The notes below the pieces were generated by a model. That model had not been told where the DNA came from. It did no database searches and saw only the letters and a list, made by a program, of their open reading frames with translations. DNA of 64,000 nt from Chitinimonas sp036961565 (GTDB taxonomy: Bacteria; Pseudomonadota; Gammaproteobacteria; Burkholderiales; Chitinimonadaceae). Position numbers and translations under genes: made by a program. Positions 1 through 8,739 of this stretch are shown here, piece after piece (the stretch's first letter is position 1; each line of letters begins with the position of its first letter). The stretch is from the NCBI RefSeq assembly GCF_036961565.1, contig NZ_JBAMDD010000003.1, positions 1 through 64,000 of the forward strand. Reading direction: 5' to 3'.

Positions 1-2002
1 ACCCCCACCCGCCAAAGCGGCCTGCGGTGGTGCAGGCATGATCATCATGCTGGTGGTAGCTGTCGTCGTCACCGTGCTGACCAAGGGCGCTACTGCGAAG
101 TTTTTTTCTACCCTGTTTTCGTCCAGCCCTGCCTGGGCCGCCGCAGCAACTGCGGCCACAGCGGCAGTTGCGGGTAGCGTGGCAAGCCAGGCGGTCGGCT
201 TGGCAATCGGGGTCATTGACGAGTTTGATTTCAAGGCGGTGGCCAAGAGCGGCCTGATGGCGGGCGTGACGGCAGGTGTCGGTGAGCTCGGTTTCGGTGG
301 CGATATGGCAAGCTTTATGGGTGCCGATGCCAGTAGTTGGGCCTATCAGGCAATCGCGGCGGCGACGAACAGCGCCCTCAGCCAAGGGCTGCTGTCTGCG
401 GTCGGTGCGGGTAGTTTCAGCTGGCGTAACGTTGCCGCAGCGGGTATTGCTGCGCCTGTGGTCGGTGCCATTGGCAAGAGCGATTGGGCAGCTAGCATGG
501 TGGCAGCAGGTCGCGGGTTTGACGTGAACTTCGCCGGCTCCTTGTCGGCCAACTTGGTTCACGTAGCGGTACAGGGCAAGGGTAAGGTGGACTTTGCGGC
601 GGTGGCGGCGAATGCGTTTGGCGATGCGCTGGGCAATAGCATTGCCGCGAATATGCAGTCTGGGCCGACCGCAGCACAGCAGTACGCACTGGAGAACGGC
701 GCAGGACCGTTGAATGCGGCGACTGCGGAGCAGTATGCGGCGCTTGAGCAATTCCAGGCCTATCAGGCAGGGATGGGCTTCTATGCCAGCTACCTGTCCG
801 GCAGAGAAGCGCAATGGAATGCCTGGTTCGCAGACAGTGGCACGGCTATAGCACCGAGCGCACCGATGGCTGGCAGCCTAGCGGTTGTTGGCAGCGGTCG
901 TGGCGTGAACTACAAGACCAGTGCGAGGACGCATGAGCCCATTGGCAACGGCGTCCGCGTTGACAGCACCTCTGACGAACGCGAGATGGACAGACACCGG
1001 CCCATCAGCATGTTCGTGGAGGGCTTCAAGCCTCGGGATACGAAGAAGGCTTTCTTGATCAGCTTGCAAATGAGCGCGAACGAGGCACGTGTTTCGAAAA
1101 ACGCCCATGTGGAATCAAAAGTACTGCCTGAGGTAGAGGCGCTTTACCCCCCATTTAGGAGCCTAGCGGGGGATGCCGCACGTAGCGCATTTGCCGAGGC
1201 ACTGGATAGTAGCAATGGCGGCTTCACCAGACTTGGACATACGGCGCTTGGTATCATGGCAAGCCCACTCGCAGTAGCAAATGACCTTGCTACCAGCATT
1301 TTTAATGCACCCAACGTCCTTTACACAGGCGGCCAGCGCTTTGCGCAGTACGCCGCAGGTGGAGATACCGATGTACTATCGGATGGTTTGTTGCGGACAG
1401 GGCTTGGTATCTTGGACCTTGCTGGGGCTGCTGCGGTAACACCTAAACCGCGCTTTTCTTTTGCGCCAAGAACACCTGTCAGCACCGTGGTTGATGATGC
1501 TATGCTGCCAGATAATTTCATGTTGGAGAATTACCATCCGGTAGCTGTTTCAGACGGCGCTGTTGGGAACCTCGCAAACGCGACTAATCTTGAACGGCAA
1601 GCAGCGTTACAACGCATGGCAGAGGCTTTGCGATATAGAGCACTGGGGTGGAATCACGAGCAAGGTAAGTTCAGCATGATTGAGACTATGGCTATCTCAC
1701 GTGCGGAGAGCGCCTATGGAAAGAGGTTCTTACCGTCAAATATTGAGGGCGTAGATGTTATCGATCCTAACGGCTGGGGAAATGTTTCACTAAAAGGACC
1801 TTTCCTAAATAAAAATCAAAAGCCACTAACCATTGATCAGCAAATGAGAGCAGTTAATAGCATTCAGAAACACGTTCAGCAGAACACTGCGGTCAATACG
1901 CATGTTATTGATACAATGGGATTGTCTGGCGATGTACTGAAGGCTATGCAGAATGCTCTTGGCAATGCAAAAGTACGTATTGTGTATGTCGGAGGTAACT
2001 AA
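1..2002 (+). CDS. C-terminal part of a large polymorphic-toxin-like protein (5' truncated)
   Basis: The reading frame is open to the window edge; codons before the first ATG at 38 are uninterrupted, so the true start most likely lies upstream. The first 220 residues of the visible 654 are Ala/Gly-rich with repeated hydrophobic stretches, as in the pre-toxin regions of contact-dependent (CdiA-like) or RHS-like giant proteins. The last 140 or so residues are more polar and are encoded by visibly AT-richer DNA, which is typical of an exchangeable C-terminal toxin tip. I do not recognise the toxin fold and see no classical nuclease motif. A ribosome binding site inside the last codons (GGAGGT at 1991-1996) serves a small downstream gene, as expected for a toxin-immunity pair. 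The delivery route (T5SS, T6SS or other) cannot be told because the N-terminus is missing. Confidence 0.6.
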   Translation, partial: PPPAKAACGGAGMIIMLVVAVVVTVLTKGATAKFFSTLFSSSPAWAAAATAATAAVAGSVASQAVGLAIGVIDEFDFKAVAKSGLMAGVTAGVGELGFGGDMASFMGADASSWAYQAIAAATNSALSQGLLSAVGAGSFSWRNVAAAGIAAPVVGAIGKSDWAASMVAAGRGFDVNFAGSLSANLVHVAVQGKGKVDFAAVAANAFGDALGNSIAANMQSGPTAAQQYALENGAGPLNAATAEQYAALEQFQAYQAGMGFYASYLSGREAQWNAWFADSGTAIAPSAPMAGSLAVVGSGRGVNYKTSARTHEPIGNGVRVDSTSDEREMDRHRPISMFVEGFKPRDTKKAFLISLQMSANEARVSKNAHVESKVLPEVEALYPPFRSLAGDAARSAFAEALDSSNGGFTRLGHTALGIMASPLAVANDLATSIFNAPNVLYTGGQRFAQYAAGGDTDVLSDGLLRTGLGILDLAGAAAVTPKPRFSFAPRTPVSTVVDDAMLPDNFMLENYHPVAVSDGAVGNLANATNLERQAALQRMAEALRYRALGWNHEQGKFSMIETMAISRAESAYGKRFLPSNIEGVDVIDPNGWGNVSLKGPFLNKNQKPLTIDQQMRAVNSIQKHVQQNTAVNTHVIDTMGLSGDVLKAMQNALGNAKVRIVYVGGN

Positions 2003-2004
2003 AA

Positions 2005-2337
2005 GTGACGACGAGTGCTATTAGATACGGCGACGGGGTGATTTTCATTAAGGACTCCGAGCTACGGGAGTTTCTTAAGGCGATCGCTGTCGATTTATCA
2101 GCACGTCCTGATATTGCATGGTTGATTGAAGTTTGCAATAGTTGGATGGATGATCATGAGAATTTGCCACCCGGGCTGCGTGACATAGAGCTGGATGATT
2201 CCCTGACGGATGATGCTAAAAAATCAAGCTTTAGGAATTATCTAAGCGTGCTCTTAACTGCTGAGTCAGGAGCGGAGATTTATGATCTAAAAGTGGCTCG
2301 TGGGGTGATCGAAAAGATTCTTTCAAAGCTCCTTTGA
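2005..2337 (+). CDS. Probable immunity protein for the upstream toxin-like gene
   Basis: This 110-aa acidic, soluble protein starts at GTG, 2 nt after the stop of the toxin-like gene, with a perfect GGAGGT Shine-Dalgarno nine bases upstream. It has no signal peptide or membrane segment. Its small size, tight coupling, acidic composition and AT-rich DNA fit a cognate immunity gene of a polymorphic toxin. The family is not recognised, so the function rests on context only. Confidence 0.5.
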   Translation: MTTSAIRYGDGVIFIKDSELREFLKAIAVDLSARPDIAWLIEVCNSWMDDHENLPPGLRDIELDDSLTDDAKKSSFRNYLSVLLTAESGAEIYDLKVARGVIEKILSKLL

Positions 2338-2448
2338 TTATGATTTAAGCAGACCGAAAATCGGCCAGCTTTTGTTCCAAACTGGGGAGCGGCAGGGCTT
2401 GATGCTGCCCTGCTCGGCGTTCGCAACACCCCCACCCACCGGCTACCG

Positions 2449-3030
2449 TCATGAGGTCAGTGCATTGCGCACCCGCATGATGGTCTGCCGGCTGGTCGCC
2501 AACTCCCTCGCCACCTGGGAGACCGTCGCCCCGCTGGCCAGCCGCCCCAGTGCCTGCGCCCGCTGGTCCTGGCTCAAGCTCAGCGGCCGGCCGAAGCGCT
2601 TGCCTTGCGACCGCGCCCGGCTGATGCCCGCCTTCGTCCGCTCGATCAGCAGATCACGCTCAAACTCCGCCACCGCCGCAATCACCTGCATCGTCATCTT
2701 CCCCGCCGGGCTGGTCAGATCGACCCCACCCAAGGCCAGGCAATGCACCCGCACCTGGCTGTCTGCCAGCCGCTCCACCGTCCCCCGCACATCCATGGCA
2801 TTGCGCCCCAGTCTATCCAGCTTCGTTACCACCAGTACGTCACCCGGCTCCAGGCGGTCCACCATACGCATGAAGCCCGGCCGCTTACCAGCCAGCACCG
2901 AACCGCTCACGCACTCCTCGATCACGCGATGGCGCTCAATCCGGAACCCCGCCGCCTCAATCTCCTGGCGCTGATTCGTCATCACTTGGTCGGACGTGGA
3001 AACCCGACAATAGGCAAAAACGCGAGACAT
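2449..3030 (-). CDS. Serine recombinase, resolvase/invertase family
   Basis: A complete 193-aa small serine recombinase. The N-terminal catalytic domain carries the nucleophile Ser11 in YCRVSTSDQ, an Arg-rich active-site segment TKLDRLGR (69-76), and the conserved AEFERDLLIERT helix (121-132) leading into the long E helix. A C-terminal helix-turn-helix of the Hin/TnpR type spans about 155-190. Family members resolve Tn3-type cointegrates or invert segments by a phosphoserine mechanism. An AGGGTGAGCC-like Shine-Dalgarno precedes the ATG. No complete Tn3 transposase is visible nearby, so it may be a leftover of a transposon or a stand-alone resolvase acting on the dyads just upstream. Confidence 0.9.
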   Translation of the reverse strand: MSRVFAYCRVSTSDQVMTNQRQEIEAAGFRIERHRVIEECVSGSVLAGKRPGFMRMVDRLEPGDVLVVTKLDRLGRNAMDVRGTVERLADSQVRVHCLALGGVDLTSPAGKMTMQVIAAVAEFERDLLIERTKAGISRARSQGKRFGRPLSLSQDQRAQALGRLASGATVSQVARELATSRQTIMRVRNALTS

Positions 3031-3069
3031 GGCTCACCCTCCTTGTTCGTAATGGCTGGTCAAATAGAA

Positions 3070-3145
3070 AACCCGTCCGCAATAAGCCATTGCCTATATC
3101 TGAACGGGTTGAATAGGGGTGTCTAAAACCGTTCGGTTTGGGACA
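3070..3145. promoter_or_regulatory. Candidate resolvase recombination (res) site or operator: two dyads
   Basis: Two inverted repeats lie directly upstream of the resolvase gene. One has the arms AACCCGT (3070-3076) and ACGGGTT (3104-3110). The other pairs TGTCTAAAACCG (3120-3131) with CGGTTTGGGACA (3134-3145), matching at 10 of 12 positions and beginning and ending in TGTC/GACA, as resolvase half-sites often do. Position and symmetry fit a res site doubling as the gene's operator; binding is inferred. Confidence 0.35.
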
Positions 3146-3406
3146 GATAAAACAAGCGAAGCGATGGGGGAGCCGCCTGGATAAAAACAGGCCAAGTCCC
3201 CAAGTCTCGATGAAGCTGGATAAATACCTGGTTGCGCAATAACGCCGGCCATCTCACTTGGGATTTAAACCAGAGAGCACAAGCAACACCTCGCCCTGAT
3301 CGCCCATCGGGGCTTGCCAGGTATGAGCAACGACGACGCCAGGCTGATCGCCAGCGGCATACGACACCCCATCGTGCTACTGACCTACTGAGCCTACACG
3401 CGGTAA
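3146..3406. other. Non-coding stretch between resolvase upstream region and IS fragment
   Basis: No convincing gene was found on either strand. Open frames here have no recognisable domain and overlap each other. It probably represents decayed mobile-element DNA, because a transposase remnant follows immediately. Confidence 0.4.
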
Positions 3407-3589
3407 TGCCTGGCAATTGATGTGGCCGGTTCGATCCGCTCGCATAGAGTGATCGAAGTGCTGGCACAAGCCATAAGCATGCGAGGCGCACCGAAAGTCC
3501 TTCGGTCTGATAACGGGCCCGAGTTCGTATCACGGGCGCTACTGAAGTGGGCCATGGCAAGTGGTTTGGTCCCTTTTATCGTTAAGTAG
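3407..3589 (+). pseudogene. Fragment of an IS3-family transposase (OrfB, rve integrase core)
   Basis: The frame reads CLAIDVAGSI, then RVIEVLAQ, RGAPKVLRSDNGPEF and ALLKWA. This is the middle of the DDE/rve catalytic core of IS3-family OrfB proteins, including the second acidic residue in SDNGPEF. An in-frame stop lies just before it (3404-3406). After WAMASGL (about 3570) the similarity to the family stops abruptly and the frame ends seven codons later. Both ends are missing, so this is a relic. The right-hand break lies next to the integrase island and probably marks its left junction. Confidence 0.7.
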
Positions 3590-4505
3590 ACTTTACGTGT
3601 GGTGTTCTGATCGGTGTAACGGTTGCCTTCTTACGTGACGTGCCCTCTAATATTTCAACAAGTCTATCTGTAGGTATCCATGATTTCTCCATTGCGTGAA
3701 TAGCGGAGAGAGGAATGTTATGTACCGATTTACCTGGGTAAGTTGATTCAACAATCTGAAATTCCATGCTGAGTTGAGTGTAGGGTTTAATGTCTTCTAC
3801 GGTGCCGAAAACATTAGAAACACATACAAACTCACCTGCCTCCAGGGCAACTCGGGTTTGCTCTAGACACCACGCGTGAGCGGCTGGCAGTTTTCTCGCT
3901 TCAAATCTATATTCATTGTCGGCCAAAAAGTACTGATCGGCTTCGAAGTGTACATAACCGTCAACCTTGAACCCCATTGCCAAGGTCGTCTTACCGCTGC
4001 CCGGCATGCCCCGAATCAAAACCAGACGCGGTAGTGAAGTATCGCGACGCGGGAGCTGCGCAATCTTTTCAAGTTCGACAACCCTTTTGCGGAGGCGTGC
4101 TGCTTCTGCGGCGTCTCGCCTTGACTCTATTTCGGCTCTGCGACGGGAGAGGACATGATCGCCAATCTTCATTTCGAGTATTCTCTTTTCGGCTTTAAGC
4201 TGTGCGAGGCTCGCCCGCAGGCTCTCTATGAGTTGGGTATATGTGGTTGGGGGGGATTTTTTGGCCCCCTGAATAATTTTTATGGCTTCGCGCACCTTGG
4301 GATAACGACAATTCTCCAGTGCAATCAACGTACGGCTTCGCCCTGCTTCTAGCGCGACGTTTGATGTATTTATCTTTAACTTTCCTGCTTTTGCGGCAGC
4401 TTTCAAATTCTTGTGCTTCGGCTTCCCTTCCTCGAGTCGCTTAAGTGCATCAAAGAAGTCTCTCTCGATTGGATCGGATTCATGCGCTATGTCAGGTGAT
4501 AGCAT
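3582..4505 (-). CDS. Coiled-coil P-loop (polynucleotide-kinase-like) protein of the integrase island
   Basis: This is the last gene of the four-gene minus-strand block (307 aa); its start overlaps the preceding recombinase gene by 14 bp. Residues 1-90 are a basic, helical region. Residues 90-150 are strongly charged and heptad-like (probable coiled coil). From 158 a P-loop NTPase begins with a Walker A motif GMPGSGKTT (166-174), followed by an acidic segment HFEADQYF around 187, as in AAA_33/polynucleotide-kinase-like enzymes. The role is unknown. By position it could correspond to the accessory third protein (TnpC-like) of Tn554-type recombinase sets, but the kinase-like domain is unusual for that. 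It might modify DNA ends or power assembly of the recombinases; both are guesses. Confidence 0.75.
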   Translation of the reverse strand: MLSPDIAHESDPIERDFFDALKRLEEGKPKHKNLKAAAKAGKLKINTSNVALEAGRSRTLIALENCRYPKVREAIKIIQGAKKSPPTTYTQLIESLRASLAQLKAEKRILEMKIGDHVLSRRRAEIESRRDAAEAARLRKRVVELEKIAQLPRRDTSLPRLVLIRGMPGSGKTTLAMGFKVDGYVHFEADQYFLADNEYRFEARKLPAAHAWCLEQTRVALEAGEFVCVSNVFGTVEDIKPYTQLSMEFQIVESTYPGKSVHNIPLSAIHAMEKSWIPTDRLVEILEGTSRKKATVTPIRTPHVKST

Positions 4506-6693
4506 TGTCTTTCTCCAGTGTGTCCTGAATCAAGTTGTCTAGCAGTATTACATTGAAATCGAGCTTCTTCAGTAGCTTACCTGCTTGCTGTGCGCGCTCC
4601 TTAATAACTTTGAACCCCATTGTGTCTCCATCTCTCTCGGCTCGTTTATAAGCAATCCAGTTGTCCATGTATCGAGAAGCCCAGAAGTCAGCATGGCGGC
4701 CATCTAATACGAAGCATGCGCAGCCGGCGCACAGCGATGGCTGGCGAGTTCTGGCATTCGGCTGAACTCTCAGCAGCAGCGAGGTTCCAGTTTCTTCATG
4801 ACAGCGCATCTCATGTGTCTGGACTGGCATGCAGGCTCCATGAGGTGAGAAAAATATTGGCAATCGATTATGTTCACAGAACGCGACAACTTTTGCGTAC
4901 GCTTCTGAAACTGGTATGTTTTTGACCTGATCCGCTAGCTCAAGAGTCGCATGCTCTAGGTGCTCTCCCATTTTTCCCGCTAGAGGATTGAGACCCAGCA
5001 CAGTTTCCAAGATCAATAGATTGCGTGATTGCGTAGCGATAGAACTCATATCAGCGACGATTAGCGGGTTACTGCCGATATAGCCCGTATCAGTCATTGA
5101 GAGTGAAAGATGGTGGAATTGCAGCTGGATTGCTGGAAGAAGCTTTGGATCGACTGCAAACATGAACTGTGCCCAGGACTTGCGCAGCATATGAGATTTA
5201 AAAACGAGTCCTTTAGATTCGCGCCACGGTACTAGGTCATTGTCGGAAACTTTGTGTTTAGATTCGTTTGGTAACAAAGTTAGATCAACCCAACGAGTGA
5301 TGAATCGCTTCATTGCGTCTCGTAAGCTGTTGGATGACATCGGGCCAAGACTGGTGTGTTTGAGAGGAAGCACACAACCAACTCCGCTTGCTAATAATAG
5401 CTGCCGTGTACTCGCTCGATCTCGCCACGGCTCATGCAAGTGATTGAGTATTCGCAATGCGCGAACAGGAAGCGGTTCGTCATTTGACCCCTTGGGTCGC
5501 ATACCTAAAACCCAGTCCATTTTTCGAGGAAGACCTGATTCCGTTTTACTTAAGACCGTATTGATTAGGAATACTTCATATAATCCGGTGGCCGAGGTTT
5601 CAATGCGAACCCCGAGGGGTAGGGCAGTTTCACTGTCATATCCGGATTCTATTCCCAATAGTTCACTAATACGCATGCCCGATAATCCCTGAATGCAAAA
5701 AACACAAGACTCACGTATGGCTTCAAATAATATTCGCACTCGCTCAGTTGGTTTTATGCCATATTCTGTTTCGTAGTTTAAATCTAGTGGTGGATGCCAT
5801 GGATTAACATTGTCTTGAACTGCGTTGAAACTAAAATGCGCTAAAAAATTATTACTCCGCTTAAGTCGTGCTTCCTTTTTTACCCCGGCCTTTCTTTTGC
5901 TGAATCCTAGATTGGAATAGGATCTGTCAATTACTACTTCCGTGCCAGCAAGGGGGTCCTCTATGTACTGCAGTAGGCATATTACATCTTCTGCTGGTTT
6001 GTCGAGAAACCAGGCTGCCTTATTAAATAGTGGAATTGAAATTTCGTCGGGTAATGGTGGAATCCAGCCTTTTGCCTTTGTGGAAATGGCTCTGGCGAAA
6101 TAATCAATTCCGTGCTCATAAAATGGATTGTAAGGTAAGGTCCTAACACCCCACTTATTCATCAGACGACGTTCAGACCAAAGCCAGCGCAAGATATAAA
6201 GACATGAAGTACCATGAGTGATGGTGATTTCATCATCGTCATTTTGTTCTGAAATGTATTGCGGTAGATTTTCAATATAAGTTTGCGTGTCAATTTCTTC
6301 AGGATGCTGCAACCCCCGTGCCGCCATCCATGAAATTAGCCATTTAAATCCTTGTTGGAACAATGGAATCGTTGATGGCGATGGGACGATGCCCGACGCT
6401 GGTGACGTAAGAATGAGGGCCATCAACTTTTTGGCCCATGACAGCCGTGTTGTATGCCTCTGATCGGTTAAGCGGCTTTCATCAAACAGAAAAAATGCCC
6501 AGTTGATTTTGGTATCTGTTGTTCTGCGCCCTGGTGTTGTTGATTGGCAGAACCACTCTGTATCGGAATAACGACTATCCGGTGTTATGCGAAAGACCGC
6601 CAGTTCACATGGGGACAATTCATGGAGAGGACGATATGTGCTTTGATTGCTTTGAGTTTCAGTATTAGAAATGGCTTGACCTGTTTGTTTCAT
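4492..6693 (-). CDS. Tyrosine recombinase/integrase-family protein (third of trio, 733 aa)
   Basis: This large protein carries the tyrosine recombinase active-site pattern in its C-terminal half: Arg341 in GLSGMRISELL, the box II pair His501-x-x-Arg504 in SHMLRKSW, His528 in FHHLSLS and the nucleophile candidate Tyr538 in DTGYIGS, ten residues after the histidine as in active enzymes. A further 190 residues follow, with scattered cysteines (LCAGCACF) that may bind zinc. It is about twice the length of ordinary phage integrases, like the larger recombinases of Tn554 or integrase-trio elements. It starts 9 bp after the 678-aa gene and overlaps the P-loop gene, so it is part of one transcript. 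Confidence 0.8.
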   Translation of the reverse strand: MKQTGQAISNTETQSNQSTYRPLHELSPCELAVFRITPDSRYSDTEWFCQSTTPGRRTTDTKINWAFFLFDESRLTDQRHTTRLSWAKKLMALILTSPASGIVPSPSTIPLFQQGFKWLISWMAARGLQHPEEIDTQTYIENLPQYISEQNDDDEITITHGTSCLYILRWLWSERRLMNKWGVRTLPYNPFYEHGIDYFARAISTKAKGWIPPLPDEISIPLFNKAAWFLDKPAEDVICLLQYIEDPLAGTEVVIDRSYSNLGFSKRKAGVKKEARLKRSNNFLAHFSFNAVQDNVNPWHPPLDLNYETEYGIKPTERVRILFEAIRESCVFCIQGLSGMRISELLGIESGYDSETALPLGVRIETSATGLYEVFLINTVLSKTESGLPRKMDWVLGMRPKGSNDEPLPVRALRILNHLHEPWRDRASTRQLLLASGVGCVLPLKHTSLGPMSSNSLRDAMKRFITRWVDLTLLPNESKHKVSDNDLVPWRESKGLVFKSHMLRKSWAQFMFAVDPKLLPAIQLQFHHLSLSMTDTGYIGSNPLIVADMSSIATQSRNLLILETVLGLNPLAGKMGEHLEHATLELADQVKNIPVSEAYAKVVAFCEHNRLPIFFSPHGACMPVQTHEMRCHEETGTSLLLRVQPNARTRQPSLCAGCACFVLDGRHADFWASRYMDNWIAYKRAERDGDTMGFKVIKERAQQAGKLLKKLDFNVILLDNLIQDTLEKDNAIT

Positions 6694-6702
6694 GCCCCCC
6701 CC

Positions 6703-8739
6703 TTAACCGACGTCAGGCAGATCTACGGTAAGCTTGCGTGATTCATCCAATACATTAGAAGGGATGAGTGCCAGAAGCTGGTCAAGAGCCGCCAAAACTG
6801 GAGCCCATCGCTGCTGCCAAACTACCGAGGTAACTCGTAATATGCTCCGATAGATTGCGCGACGCAGTGCTTCATAGAGCATTACATTGCGAGGGTTTCC
6901 GATTCTAGCGGCTGCCAAAGGGCAATCAGGGCATTCGCCGTACGCTGTACAAAGCCTGCCATTCCTTTGGTTGGGACGAGGGGAATCGAATGGATCCAGG
7001 CAGGCCCATCCTGGGGTAGCACATCCCTTATCCGTCCATTCCCTGAACTTGCGAGGGTCAATACTGCCTTTCGTGTCCAGCCAGCGACCTCGAACAATCA
7101 TGCTTTCGCCGACGGCCTCTTGGAGCAAACGTTTCACCAAATCGCTAGTATAGTGAGTCCATGTCGTGATTCGATTCTTATGATTTCCTATTTCGCGAGC
7201 AGCTTCTAGATCTCCTTGATTAAAAAGCTGCACATAATCAAGCATGGTCGCGCGAAGAGACTTCAGTGAAAGTGGGGATAGATTGTTATCCAAAACAAAT
7301 CTCTGCAAGCTGTTGTACCAAACTCGATCAGAGGAAGGTCCTTTTAGGCTACTTCCATATCCCTTTGGAAGTTTAGAGCATACTGTTTGAACGAATAAGA
7401 AAATCCGGTCGGTATAAAATTCATCTATGACATTGGGTCGGATACGCGCTGTCATCTCAAAAATCAAATCTAGAACTAAGTTAAGATTTACTTGGCCTGG
7501 TCCACTTGCATCAGGATCCAACAGGCGCACCAATTGACGTGATGCGCGGGGCTTGTTACCAGTTAGCTTAACTAACGGCGAACACTTATCTTGAAATTCT
7601 TCGAATTCTGCATTTTCTGCTTCCTCGCTCTCTATTGCTTTAATCTGCACTGAATTTCGACCATTGCTAAGTCGATCGACTTTGCGATCTATATTTTTCC
7701 ACTCAAGGGCGAGTACAGTGTCTGGATTAAATGCTGTTGCGACGGCAATGCTGAGTACTAGGGGGACTAAGTCTCGGCCGTTGGCGTAGAGATAATTGCT
7801 TATGGTTCCGCTTCCAAAGGCGTGTTGTATTGTCGCTCCAAGCAAAGGATCGTCGTTCGTAATAATATCTTGATCTGGAAGATTGGCTGGGTAGCGTTGA
7901 TCCACAATGGCCAGAGTTAGTGCGAGATTCTCAACTGAACACGATGCACTATTGCTTTTCTTGGGTGTGGGCTCTAGAACTTTACCTTCACTAATAAATT
8001 GCTTTCCTTGTTCCAACAATTTTCGCCCGGTGTCCCAACGTTCCTGCAGCGCTAGTACTTCTTTCTCTATGGCGGCTACAACTGCCATTAATTCATCTAT
8101 TGTCAGTACTTTTGTGGGGTTTGACTTTAGGTGAGCTAGACGTGGGCCCCGTGGGACCATTTCTCCTAACTCTCGACCTCCTGGGGCAGATTGAAGCACT
8201 ATTTTCAGGTTGCATAGTGCCGTTTTAATTGTGTTGGGATTTAAAGGGTTGCCGTTTTTTAATGTTCGGCGATGAAGCCATTGATTGAATCCGGCCATTA
8301 TCTGTTCATCAATTTTGTCGAGTGTAATTAATGATAGATTTTTCTCGGTAAGAAATTTAAACCAGTTGCGACGTAAATCTCCTATTATATTTTCTCGTGA
8401 GTTGGGAGCGACATTGCTGCCCCATTTCATAAAGCCCTGGGTAAATTTATCGCATAATCCAGGAAATTTCAAAAGGAATGTTAGATCAATTTCATGGGGT
8501 TTTGCTCCTCCTTTTTGAGGAAATGTTGCTTTCAAGGTCTCGCAATTGTTGAGCACTAACCGCTCAAGACGGGTAGATGGTAGCTCTTCAATGCTACCTT
8601 GGCGTGCATCGCGAAATCGAGCTTGTTCAACAATATTTTTAGCAATATTTTCTCGCTTCTCCTTTTTGTTGTTTGAGAGGGGTGCCCCTGAGGCATATTT
8701 TTTTGCTTCATTAATTTTATGATTATTTGAATGGTCCAT
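6703..8739 (-). CDS. Degenerate tyrosine-recombinase-like protein (second of trio, 678 aa)
   Basis: Its stop/start junction with the 424-aa integrase is TAATG, a one-base overlap. The C-terminal half aligns by pattern to tyrosine recombinases: Arg496 in SLKSLRATM, His520 in IGNHKN and Tyr530 in TWTHYTS, with the expected ten-residue His-Tyr spacing. However, the box I arginine is replaced (AFNPDTVLAL, Asn338) and the box II histidine is Lys493. Catalysis alone therefore looks doubtful, and a structural or DNA-binding role beside the two intact paralogues is likely. The tail contains a cysteine cluster (GCATPGWAC, CTAYGECPDCP; 573-606) suggestive of a zinc-binding module. It resembles TnpB-like members of multi-recombinase elements in length and layout. 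Confidence 0.75.
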   Translation of the reverse strand: MDHSNNHKINEAKKYASGAPLSNNKKEKRENIAKNIVEQARFRDARQGSIEELPSTRLERLVLNNCETLKATFPQKGGAKPHEIDLTFLLKFPGLCDKFTQGFMKWGSNVAPNSRENIIGDLRRNWFKFLTEKNLSLITLDKIDEQIMAGFNQWLHRRTLKNGNPLNPNTIKTALCNLKIVLQSAPGGRELGEMVPRGPRLAHLKSNPTKVLTIDELMAVVAAIEKEVLALQERWDTGRKLLEQGKQFISEGKVLEPTPKKSNSASCSVENLALTLAIVDQRYPANLPDQDIITNDDPLLGATIQHAFGSGTISNYLYANGRDLVPLVLSIAVATAFNPDTVLALEWKNIDRKVDRLSNGRNSVQIKAIESEEAENAEFEEFQDKCSPLVKLTGNKPRASRQLVRLLDPDASGPGQVNLNLVLDLIFEMTARIRPNVIDEFYTDRIFLFVQTVCSKLPKGYGSSLKGPSSDRVWYNSLQRFVLDNNLSPLSLKSLRATMLDYVQLFNQGDLEAAREIGNHKNRITTWTHYTSDLVKRLLQEAVGESMIVRGRWLDTKGSIDPRKFREWTDKGCATPGWACLDPFDSPRPNQRNGRLCTAYGECPDCPLAAARIGNPRNVMLYEALRRAIYRSILRVTSVVWQQRWAPVLAALDQLLALIPSNVLDESRKLTVDLPDVG

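Noticed and set aside
3123..3560. Minus-strand frame over the IS3 fragment, considered as the missing radical SAM 3' part
   Set aside because: No CxxC or other radical SAM features; the plus strand encodes the transposase core instead.
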